DNA of 64,000 nucleotides from Nitrosospira sp. Nsp11 (GTDB lineage Bacteria; Pseudomonadota; Gammaproteobacteria; Burkholderiales; Nitrosomonadaceae): NCBI RefSeq assembly GCF_900142705.1, contig NZ_FRBV01000016.1, positions 1 to 64,000 of the forward strand, read 5' to 3'. Shown piece by piece: positions 56,451 to 64,000 of this stretch (position 1 is its first letter; each line of letters starts with the position of its first letter). The notes under the pieces were generated by a model. It saw only the letters and a program-made list of their open reading frames with translations, ran no database searches and was not told where the DNA came from. The position numbers and the translations under genes were made by a program.

Positions 56451-56738
56451 TATGGAAATCAGCTCCTCGCTTCTGCCAATCCTCTATACCAACCTGCCAC
56501 GGCGGCGGGCGCGAGGGGTACCCCTAGAGGCAAGGTTAAGAAAATACTCACACTCGTTGAGTTTGTCGTCTGGGTCTGGAATGGCAGACATATCAACTTG
56601 CTCGAGCAAGCCGCCGAGATCAGTCATCCCACATTGAAAATGTGCCTGTCGCGCATGCGCGTTAATATTTAGCTGCGCTAATTGGATGGCCATAAGGATT
56701 GCTTCGTAAACAATGCAATAATTCAGAAGCCGCCGATT
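56451..56738. other. Intergenic with a doubtful short ORF
   Basis: The minus-strand ORF 56484-56693 (69 residues, MAIQLAQLNINAHARQAHF...) contains a plausible acidic segment (GGLLEQVDMSAIPDPDDKLNE) but ends in an Arg-rich tail, and it has no clear ribosome site. It is probably a degraded gene. Confidence 0.4.
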
Positions 56739-57062
56739 CTAACCCTGAATGTGATTCATTGAGTGCCGTGGCATACTCAACCAACGCTTTATGGCGAGCA
56801 TTTGCATGTGATTCGTGACAGGATTACGCGTTTCCTGGAATAAGAAGCAATCACGCTCCCACTGTTGCAAAAGATCATTATTCAGGCGTACCGTATCAAT
56901 CATGAGAATCAACAGGGTCGGACTCGATTGATTCTCGAACGCATCGGAGATGTACTCGAGGAAGAAAAGATTAAGGGGACAACGTGTTTGTACCCACCGG
57001 TCCATGTTGTTGCGCAGCTTGTCGGCGCTGGAGCCGTTGTTTTCCGTTGTCGCTTTTGCCAC
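56739..57062 (-). pseudogene. Relic of a type I restriction-modification methylase (HsdM N-terminus)
   Basis: It starts at GTG with a good GGGAGG site. SSADKLRNNMDRWVQTRCPL and NLFFLEYISDAFENQ match the start of HsdM, where ADKLR-N(M/L)D and (F/L)LKYISDAFE are conserved. After about 47 residues the similarity stops and an unrelated 60 residues follow. The rest of HsdM, HsdS and HsdR are absent from the window. Confidence 0.75.
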
Positions 57063-57157
57063 CAGACCTCCCTTGAATTACCAGTATGGATCCGGTGGTT
57101 CCATCAAGGATAACGGAGAAATAACATTTATATTTAGCAGAGTAACGCCGTGCTAGC

Positions 57158-57223
57158 CGTGATCGCTAATGACCTTCACTGTATTTCGCATCGTTTTTTT
57201 TGCAGAGTTGCCGCCAAGTTGCT
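57158..57223 (+). repeat. Dispersed repeat, copy B
   Basis: Partner of 49801-49869 in the same orientation. It lies between the HsdM relic and tRNA-Phe. Confidence 0.6.
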
Positions 57224-57250
57224 ACTTAGGCGGCCCCACAATATAAAAAA

Positions 57251-57272
57251 GGATTAGCGGTTAAGCTAATCC
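57251..57272 (-). terminator. Terminator of tRNA-Phe
   Basis: GGATTAGC and GCTAATCC pair perfectly over 8 bases with a 6-base loop, followed on the minus strand by TTTTTT. It lies 10 bases after the tRNA 3' end. Confidence 0.92.
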
Positions 57273-57282
57273 TCTGATTAGG

Positions 57283-57358
<76 letters not shown>

Positions 57359-57664
57359 ATTTGAAACATATTCAAATACGACGCGGATTCCACGGGAAAT
57401 TCGCACAGTATAGGTTTTTAGAAGTGCGCAATTCTAGCACAGCGTATAACTCATTGGAACACGCGTCAATTGGCACGGTGGTCTCAAAACTGGGCTTAAA
57501 AAGGGCAGAGCAGCGATGAATATCTGATGAAGTTTAAAACCGAATGATGGGTTGCGCTTTACTCCACCCATCCTACCAAAGCGGTACGGACTCATTATTC
57601 AAAAATCCACTGTCTAGACCCACCCGAAACGAGCTACAATTCAGCGTTTTAGCAGTCGCAAGCC
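57359..57664. other. Intergenic with a REP-like hairpin
   Basis: No gene is supported. GATGGGT (57546-57552) pairs with ACCCATC (57566-57572) around a 13-base loop, as in the widespread GATGGGT...ACCCATC elements of proteobacteria. The tRNA promoter (TATACT on the minus strand near 57407) and the ribF promoter also lie here. Confidence 0.5.
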
Positions 57665-58663
57665 ATGCGTGTTTCTCGCGGCATTCCCGCTCAGGCAGAA
57701 GCGCCTGTTGCGCTCACCATAGGCAATTTTGATGGGGTGCACCTAGGCCATCAGGCTATGCTTGCCCGTTTGAAGGAAGCTGCCGCGAGGCTCGGCCTGA
57801 CGTCTTGCGTGATGATCTTCGAGCCACACCCGCGCGAATTCTTTGCGCCGGACAAGGCCCCTACCCGACTCACGAGCCTGCGGGAAAAACTGGAGTTGCT
57901 GGCGGCAGCAGGCGTGGAACGAGTGCAGGTGTGCCGCTTCGATTTCGATTTTGCGAGAATCAGCGCGGAAGAATTTATTGTCGGTATTTTGCAACAAAGC
58001 CTTGCCGTGCGCTGGATGCTGGTAGGCGACGACTTTCGCTTTGGCGCCCGCCGGGCCGGGGATTTTGCCATGCTCAGGGAATTTTCCGCGCGGTGTGGTT
58101 TTGAAGTGGAAGAAATGCCGGGCTATGTCGTGGATGGTGTAAGAGTTTCGAGCACGGCGGTTCGAGGCGCATTGGCTGCGGGCGACCTGAACTTTGTGAA
58201 GCGGCTGCTGGGGCGGCCTTATAGCATCAGCGGTCGGGTGGTGAGTGGCGCGAAGCTCGGCAGGCAGATCGGGTTCCCCACTGCCAACATCGAGTTCAAG
58301 CATAACCGGCCCCCGCTGTCGGGAATTTTCGCGGTCGAAGTCGAGATGAAAACCAAGGGAACAGCGGGTTTATTCTCTCCAGATTCAATTCGGGGGGTAG
58401 CCAGCCTGGGCGTACGCCCGACAGTGCATGAGCATGGCAAGCCGGTGCTGGAAGTTCACCTTTTCGATTTCGCTCAGGAAATATACGGCTGCCACTTGCG
58501 CGTGCGTTTTCTTCATAAGCTCCGGGATGAAGAAAAATATCCTGACCTTATTACGCTTACTACGCAGATTGGACGGGATGTAGAGAATGCCAGAGACTAC
58601 TTTAGCTCAGCGTCCTCGGCATCTTCTGCCGCCACAAGAAGCCTGCTGCACAGATCGAACTGA
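57665..58663 (+). CDS. ribF: Bifunctional riboflavin kinase/FAD synthetase
   Basis: 332 residues. N-terminal adenylyltransferase: [31 protein letters not shown] and [20 protein letters not shown]-terminal kinase: [43 protein letters not shown] and [20 protein letters not shown]. It converts riboflavin to FMN and FAD. The tail ([19 protein letters not shown]) overlaps nothing but is Ser-rich and beyond the usual end. It starts a ribF-ileS-lspA series. Confidence 0.97.
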   Translation: MRVSRGIPAQAEAPVALTIGNFDGVHLGHQAMLARLKEAAARLGLTSCVMIFEPHPREFFAPDKAPTRLTSLREKLELLAAAGVERVQVCRFDFDFARISAEEFIVGILQQSLAVRWMLVGDDFRFGARRAGDFAMLREFSARCGFEVEEMPGYVVDGVRVSSTAVRGALAAGDLNFVKRLLGRPYSISGRVVSGAKLGRQIGFPTANIEFKHNRPPLSGIFAVEVEMKTKGTAGLFSPDSIRGVASLGVRPTVHEHGKPVLEVHLFDFAQEIYGCHLRVRFLHKLRDEEKYPDLITLTTQIGRDVENARDYFSSASSASSAATRSLLHRSN

Positions 58664-58685
58664 TATCCGCTATATTCCAGATGAT

Positions 58686-61532
58686 ATGACCGACTATAAA
58701 AAAACGCTGAACTTGCCTGATACGCCTTTCCCCATGCGCGGCGACCTCGCCAGGCGTGAGCCTGTGATGCTCAAGGCATGGCAGGAAAAGAATCTTTACC
58801 AGAAGATCCGGGATGTTTCCAGAGGCCGCCCCAAATTCGTGCTGCACGACGGCCCGCCTTATGCCAACGGCGATATACATATTGGCCATGCGGTGAACAA
58901 GATCCTCAAGGACATTATTATCAAGTCAAAGACGCTTGCTGGCTTCGATGCGCCTTATGTGCCGGGCTGGGATTGCCACGGCTTGCCGATCGAGCATCAG
59001 GTGGAAAAAAAATACGGCAAGAATTTGCCTGCGGATAAGGTGCGTGAGCTATGCCGTGATTTTGCAGCACAGCAGGTTGCGCGACAGAAAGCGGATTTTA
59101 TCCGGCTAGGCGTGCTGGCGGAATGGGACCACCCTTATCTCACCATGAACTACAGCACCGAGGCGGGCATTATCCGCGCATTCGGAAAAGTCCATCGCCG
59201 GGGATACGTCTATCAGGGACAAAAACCCGTTAACTGGTGCATGGACTGCGGCTCCGCGCTGGCGGAAGCGGAAGTGGAATATGAAGACAAGACGTCTTCG
59301 GCGATCGATGTGAAATTCAGGGTGATCGATACCGAACAATTCTGGAAAAAGGTTTTGGGTTCGCATGATTCTGCTCCAGCGAATTTAGCTGCTAAACAAG
59401 TGTATGTGGTGATCTGGACGACAACGCCCTGGACGTTGCCCGCTAATCAAGCGGTGAGCCTGAACCCTGACGAATCTTACGTTGTGGCCGATGTCGGTAG
59501 TGAGTGTTTACTTATTGCCGAGGCTTTGATGGATAGTGCGCTCGGACGCTACGGTATGGATAGAAATGGAGTCAGCATTGCCGGAAGGTGTACCGGGGCC
59601 GAACTTGAAAATATGCTGCTACAGCATCCATTTTATCCACGACAGGTTCCGATAATCCTGGGAGAACATGTCACGATGGAAGCCGGGACGGGTGCGGTGC
59701 ACACGGCTCCGGCACATGGCGTCGATGATTATGTTGTGGGCCAAAAATATGGCTTGCCGGTTGAGAATCCGGTTGGCGGTGATGGGCGATTTTTTGAGAA
59801 TGTGCCCCTTGTCGGCGGGCTTTCCGTATGGAAGGCCAATGATGTGGTGATCGAGGTGCTGGAGAAAAACGGTCTTTTATTGAAGGCCGATAAACTTCAG
59901 CACAGTTACCCGCACTGCTGGCGGCACAGAACCCCTATTATCTTCCGCGCAACGCCCCAGTGGTTTATTGCCATGGATAAACGGGTGGGCGATACGGATC
60001 AGGATGGGGCTGGCCGGACGTATCAGACGTTGCGGGAATCGGCCATGGCTGCGGTTGAAGCGACGGCGTTTTACCCGTCCTGGGGCCGTGCTCGTTTGGA
60101 TGCGATGGTGAAGAATCGGCCCGACTGGTGTGTTTCGCGCCAGCGCACCTGGGGTGTGCCGATGGCGCTTTTCGTTAATAAGGAAACCGATGAACTTCAT
60201 CCCCGCACGGATGAGTTATTGGAGCAGGTGGCGCAGCGCGTGGAGCGAGAGGGAATCGAAGCATGGTTTAGCCTGGATGCTGCGGAACTGCTGGGTGAAG
60301 ACGCGCAGAAATACAGGAAACTGACGGATACGCTGGACGTGTGGTTCGATTCGGGCACGACGCATGAAACGGTACTCAAGCAAAATGCTCAACTCGGTTA
60401 CCCTGCCGACCTTTATCTGGAGGGCTCCGACCAACACCGCGGCTGGTTTCAATCCTCCCTCTTGACCGGTTGCGCCGTCAACGGCCGCGCACCTTACGAT
60501 GCATTGCTCACGCATGGTTTTGTGGTGGATGGCCATGGCCGCAAGATGAGCAAGTCGAAAGGAAATGTCATTGCGCCACAGAAAATAATGGATACCTCAG
60601 GAGCGGATATTCTTCGCCTTTGGGTGGCTTCTACCGATTATTCCGGCGAGCTGTCGATATCCGATGAGATTTTGAAGCGGGTGGTGGAAAGCTATCGGCG
60701 CATACGCAATACGTTGCGTTTTCTTCTTGCGAATCTGGCTGATTTCGACCCGGCCGTCGACACGGTGGCGGTAGAGCAATGGCTGGAGATAGATCGCTAT
60801 ATGCTGGCGTTCACACGCAAACTTCAGGATGACCTGACCGAAAGTTATCGGAACTATGATTTTCACCTGATCGTACATCGTCTGCATAATTTCTGCTCGG
60901 AAGATTTGGGTGGCTTCTACCTGGACATTCTCAAGGATCGGCTTTATACCGCAGCTGCCAAGGGTATCCCGCGCCGTTCGGCCCAAAGTGCGCTTTACCA
61001 TATTGCGCATAGCTTGGTGCGCTTGTTTGCGCCTATCCTCAGTTTTACTGCGGAAGAGGTCTGGAGCCATCTGGCAGGCGATATGCAGGACAGTGGGGAC
61101 AGCGTGCTGCTGTATACATGGCATGAGTTTCCTTTGCAGCGCGATGAAAGCGTATTGATGCAGCGCTGGGCCAGGATTCGCGAACTGCGCTCTCAAGTGC
61201 AAGGGCGGCTGGAAGATTCGCGTGGCCAGGGGAAGATTGGTTCGTCGCTTGCTGCCGAGGTTGAAATTCATGCCGCTGGGGATGATTTCGCGTTGCTTGA
61301 TTCGCTCGGCGACGATATGCGGCTGATATTCGTCACATCCGCGGCGCGGGTGATGCGTGCAGAGGAGAATGCGGGGAAAGAGGAAATTTCGGTCACCCCA
61401 TGTGTTCACCCGAAATGCGAACGCTGCTGGCATTATCGTGCGGATGTTGGCATTGATGCCGACCATCCGACGATATGCGGCCGATGCGTATCAAATCTAT
61501 ATGGGTCAGGGGAGATACGACATTATGCCTGA
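58686..61532 (+). CDS. ileS: Isoleucyl-tRNA synthetase
   Basis: 948 residues from the ATG at 58686; the frame is open to 58587 inside ribF but the family begins as here, [19 protein letters not shown]. Class I signature HIGH is in [15 protein letters not shown]; editing domain [21 protein letters not shown] in [12 protein letters not shown]; and the C-terminal zinc finger CERCWHY...CGRCVSN. The usual length and all elements are present. Confidence 0.98.
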   Translation: MTDYKKTLNLPDTPFPMRGDLARREPVMLKAWQEKNLYQKIRDVSRGRPKFVLHDGPPYANGDIHIGHAVNKILKDIIIKSKTLAGFDAPYVPGWDCHGLPIEHQVEKKYGKNLPADKVRELCRDFAAQQVARQKADFIRLGVLAEWDHPYLTMNYSTEAGIIRAFGKVHRRGYVYQGQKPVNWCMDCGSALAEAEVEYEDKTSSAIDVKFRVIDTEQFWKKVLGSHDSAPANLAAKQVYVVIWTTTPWTLPANQAVSLNPDESYVVADVGSECLLIAEALMDSALGRYGMDRNGVSIAGRCTGAELENMLLQHPFYPRQVPIILGEHVTMEAGTGAVHTAPAHGVDDYVVGQKYGLPVENPVGGDGRFFENVPLVGGLSVWKANDVVIEVLEKNGLLLKADKLQHSYPHCWRHRTPIIFRATPQWFIAMDKRVGDTDQDGAGRTYQTLRESAMAAVEATAFYPSWGRARLDAMVKNRPDWCVSRQRTWGVPMALFVNKETDELHPRTDELLEQVAQRVEREGIEAWFSLDAAELLGEDAQKYRKLTDTLDVWFDSGTTHETVLKQNAQLGYPADLYLEGSDQHRGWFQSSLLTGCAVNGRAPYDALLTHGFVVDGHGRKMSKSKGNVIAPQKIMDTSGADILRLWVASTDYSGELSISDEILKRVVESYRRIRNTLRFLLANLADFDPAVDTVAVEQWLEIDRYMLAFTRKLQDDLTESYRNYDFHLIVHRLHNFCSEDLGGFYLDILKDRLYTAAAKGIPRRSAQSALYHIAHSLVRLFAPILSFTAEEVWSHLAGDMQDSGDSVLLYTWHEFPLQRDESVLMQRWARIRELRSQVQGRLEDSRGQGKIGSSLAAEVEIHAAGDDFALLDSLGDDMRLIFVTSAARVMRAEENAGKEEISVTPCVHPKCERCWHYRADVGIDADHPTICGRCVSNLYGSGEIRHYA

Positions 61533-61565
61533 GCATGCTGCGCTTATCATGGCGCGCCGGGTACG

Positions 61566-62051
61566 ATGAAGCTGCAGCTTAGCTTGATTCTGGCACTGAT
61601 CGTGCTGGTGCTGGACCTGGCGACCAAGCATTGGGTGGAGTCCGCGCTGGTTCACGGACAGCAGATTCCGCTGACGGACTTTTTTAATTTGGTGTTAACT
61701 TATAACGCGGGGGCGGCGTTCAGTTTTCTCAGTGATGCCGGTGGTTGGCAACGTTGGTTTTTTACCGGCATTTCGGCGGTCGCTTCGCTGCTGATCATTT
61801 ACCTGCTACGTAAACATGCGGCCGACCGGCTTTTCTGTATCGCGCTAAGCCTGATACTCGGAGGCGCGCTCGGTAATTTGTGGGATCGGATCACCTTGGG
61901 TCATGTGGTCGATTTCCTGGATTTTCATGTAGGCGGCAATCATTGGCCCGCGTTTAACGTGGCGGATTCCGCAATCTTTATCGGTGCAGTTTTAATGGTG
62001 ATCGAAAGTTTTCGCCATAAGGAACTGGACGCGGGAAAAAGCGGAGGATAA
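61566..62051 (+). CDS. lspA: Lipoprotein signal peptidase
   Basis: 161 residues with four membrane spans. Catalytic aspartates are in NLWDRITLGHVVDFLDFHVG and FNVADSAIFIGA. TKHWVESAL and LVLTYNAGAAFSFLSDAGGWQRW are typical. It removes the signal peptide of lipoproteins, for example the NodT-type duct at 25318. It follows ileS as usual. Confidence 0.97.
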   Translation: MKLQLSLILALIVLVLDLATKHWVESALVHGQQIPLTDFFNLVLTYNAGAAFSFLSDAGGWQRWFFTGISAVASLLIIYLLRKHAADRLFCIALSLILGGALGNLWDRITLGHVVDFLDFHVGGNHWPAFNVADSAIFIGAVLMVIESFRHKELDAGKSGG

Positions 62052-62053
62052 TG

Positions 62054-62620
62054 CTACAGAATATTGGGGCCGAAGTTTTTCCGGGGCTGCCACATCACAT
62101 CTTCCACGCCGTTCTGGCGGTTCAATACGCGGCATAGCACGAATAAAAAATCGGATAAGCGGTTGAGATAGCGTACATGGTATGTCACCGCTGTTTCGGC
62201 TCTGTATAGCCTTACCACGCATCTCTCGGCGCGGCGGCAGACGGCGCGTGCGACGTGACATAAAGAAGCGGCCCGGGTTCCACCGGGGAGTATGAACTCC
62301 TTCAGCGCAGTCAATGGGGCATTGTAGTCATCAAGTTGTTTTTCCAGACGGCTGACTTGCGCTTCGCTCATCGTTACGCGTCCAGGAATACTCAGATCGC
62401 CGCCCAGATCGAACAGGTCATGCTGGATGTCTTCCAGGTTGTTGCGCACTTCCTCCTCAAGATTTTCTGCGAGCAAAACACCCATAAAACTGTTGAGTTC
62501 GTCGACGGTGCCGATAGCCTCGATACGCAAATCATCCTTAATGGATCGCGTGCCGTCACCTAGTCCGGTTGTGCCATCGTCGCCGGTGCGGGTATAGATT
62601 TTTGTCAGGCGTTTTGCCAT
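62054..62620 (-). CDS. Cob(I)alamin adenosyltransferase, PduO type
   Basis: 188 residues. IYTRTGDDGTTGLGDGTRSIKDDLRIEAIGTVDELNSFMGV is the ATP-binding head. LPGGTRAASLCHVARAVCRRAERCVV and YLNRLSDFLFVLCRVLNR form the conserved active-site helices. It adds the adenosyl group to reduced corrinoid to form coenzyme B12. Together with a BtuC-like permease it implies cobalamin use, even though methionine synthesis here is through MetE. It is convergent with lspA. Confidence 0.95.
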   Translation of the reverse strand: MAKRLTKIYTRTGDDGTTGLGDGTRSIKDDLRIEAIGTVDELNSFMGVLLAENLEEEVRNNLEDIQHDLFDLGGDLSIPGRVTMSEAQVSRLEKQLDDYNAPLTALKEFILPGGTRAASLCHVARAVCRRAERCVVRLYRAETAVTYHVRYLNRLSDFLFVLCRVLNRQNGVEDVMWQPRKNFGPNIL

Positions 62621-62699
62621 GCTTCAGGTCATCTGCTAATAAGCACTGATAGGATTTCGGCGGATGGGAACGGACGCGAGGAGCGGCAGCATGGCGTGA

Positions 62700-64000
62700 C
62701 TACTGGTCTTGCTCGGGCTTGCTCGGTGATCGCGGCCTGAATAGCGCAGCCAGGCGCTTATCCTGCTGTCTGTGGGGCGAATGATCCGGTTGTTTGTTCC
62801 GCGAAGAAGACGCCGCTTCAGGGTTATCGGCGTGCTGGGCCGCAGTCGTGCTAGGTATATAAGGTTGGCTGAATAATGGGTCTTCGGGCGTTGTGGAGCC
62901 TCGCCGCTGCGGGCCGGCGTGGTCTCTGGGGCGCTTGATGTCTTTGCCATTTCGCGGATGCAATGCGGAGTGCGCGTCATCAGGCCGATCAGAGCGTTTG
63001 ATAGCGTTTCTCTGTTCTGGCCGCGTCGATTTGTTGCGATCTGGTGCGCGATGTCTACCTTCAGATTCCGCGGATTCTACAGAATGGCCGTGGGCATCTG
63101 GCTCGAATCCCGCGACGACCGTGGAGTTGAGCTTGAATTTGAGGAGCTTCTCGATACCCTGGACCAGCTCGGTCTCATCCTCACAAACTAGTGAAATAGC
63201 GTCTCCTTTTGTGCCCGCGCGGCCTGTACGGCCAATCCGATGAATATAGTCCTCGGGCGTCGTGGGCAATTCGAAGTTGACCACATGCGGCAGATCTTCG
63301 ATGTCCAGCCCGCGCGCGGCAACGTCGGTCGCCACCAATACGCGAACTATGCCTTCTTTGAATTCTGCCAGTGCCTGGGTGCGTTGCGGCTGAGTCTTGT
63401 CGCCGTGAATTGCTGTCGCAGTGATTCCATCCCTTTCCAATTGCTCCGCCAGACGGCTGGCGCCGTGCTTGGTGCGGACGAATACCAGAACCTGTTTCAA
63501 GTCTGCCGATTCGATAAGGTGGGCCAGCAACTCGCGCTTGCGCGTTCTGGACACTGGGTGCACCACATGAGTTATCAGTTCTGCAATGGAATTGCGCCTG
63601 GCTACCTCGATCAATTCCGGATCTCTCAAAAGAGTGTTTGCAAGCTTCTTGATCTCTTCGGAGAAAGTTGCCGAGAACATCAGACTTTGACGCTGCTGCG
63701 GCAGCAACGCCAGGATGCGCTTGATATCGGGCAGGAAACCCATATCCAGCATGCGGTCGGCTTCATCCAGTATCAGGATCTCGACCTTCGACAGGCTCAT
63801 TGTCTTCTGCTGGATATGATCCAATAGGCGACCGGGCGTGGCAACGAGAATTTCCACGCCAGCGCGCAAATCTTTCGTCTGGGGTTGCATATCCATGCCC
63901 CCGTAAACGACGGCACACCTGAGAGGCAGATATTTACCATAGGTTTTTACGCTTTCGTACACCTGAACGGCCAATTCACGCGTGGGCACCAGGATCAGCG
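62700..64000 (-). CDS. rhlE: DEAD-box RNA helicase, RhlE type, 5' truncated by window
   Basis: The frame is open to the window edge ([10 protein letters not shown] is Motif Ia). Motifs seen: Ib [64 protein letters not shown]. The C-terminal tail is long, charged and probably disordered ([25 protein letters not shown]). RhlE is involved in rRNA processing and ribosome assembly. DEAD motif I lies outside the window. Confidence 0.93.
   Translation of the reverse strand, partial: LILVPTRELAVQVYESVKTYGKYLPLRCAVVYGGMDMQPQTKDLRAGVEILVATPGRLLDHIQQKTMSLSKVEILILDEADRMLDMGFLPDIKRILALLPQQRQSLMFSATFSEEIKKLANTLLRDPELIEVARRNSIAELITHVVHPVSRTRKRELLAHLIESADLKQVLVFVRTKHGASRLAEQLERDGITATAIHGDKTQPQRTQALAEFKEGIVRVLVATDVAARGLDIEDLPHVVNFELPTTPEDYIHRIGRTGRAGTKGDAISLVCEDETELVQGIEKLLKFKLNSTVVAGFEPDAHGHSVESAESEGRHRAPDRNKSTRPEQRNAIKRSDRPDDAHSALHPRNGKDIKRPRDHAGPQRRGSTTPEDPLFSQPYIPSTTAAQHADNPEAASSSRNKQPDHSPHRQQDKRLAALFRPRSPSKPEQDQ

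Overview
The window looks like a betaproteobacterial chromosome, most plausibly an ammonia oxidiser of the Nitrosomonadaceae (Nitrosospira-like). This is an inference. It rests on the gene order hemA-prfA-prmC-grxD and ribF-ileS-lspA, a cytochrome c4, a CADD-type protein like the one that replaces pabABC in Nitrosomonas, and the general protein style. No amo or hao genes lie in the window. Both ends cut through genes: a nonribosomal peptide synthetase on the left and an RhlE-type helicase on the right.

Layout. 1-5040 is the edge of a peptide-siderophore-like locus: the last NRPS module, a GAMT-like methyltransferase, an Sfp-type phosphopantetheinyl transferase and a FecCD permease. 5192-24949 is mostly housekeeping: a HAD phosphatase with hda, purM-purN, an rsmB-like gene, a PLD-family nuclease, an MscS channel, a DUF3015/DUF4105 pair ending in a MITE-like element, gloA/rubredoxin, thiD-thiE-hemL, cytochrome c4, a SPOR protein, map and glnD. 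24946-31701 holds a GIY-YIG protein and a tripartite RND efflux operon with two oddities: a His-rich loop in the pump and a duplicated tail on the adaptor.

31837-38517 is an accessory island: a metallo-beta-lactamase-fold protein, two decayed transposases, a tiny DUF3309-type membrane gene, an adhesin-E-like protein, and a two-gene unit made of a beta-propeller/papain-like protease and an unknown partner. 38518-48307 returns to core functions: HU, metE divergent from metR with a MetR box between them, a CADD-like self-sacrificing pABA synthase candidate, a yqaA-type gene behind a Fur-like palindrome, grxD, prmC, prfA and hemA.

48649-57282 is again accessory around murI. It contains a Nudix hydrolase and a 1,675-residue protein that joins an N-terminal MACPF (pore-forming) domain to a helical middle and a C-terminal region resembling the clostridial P47/TULIP lipid-binding fold. 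Relics of an IS3 transposase and of a type I methylase (HsdM) lie nearby. tRNA-Phe follows, then ribF-ileS-lspA, a PduO-type cobalamin adenosyltransferase and rhlE.

The most interesting items are the MACPF-TULIP giant, the propeller-protease with its partner, and the CADD-like gene. Small features missed by ordinary ORF calling include the 52-codon DUF3309 gene at 33913-34071, a MITE whose inverted repeat supplies a stop codon, and a dispersed repeat shared by 49801-49869 and 57158-57223.
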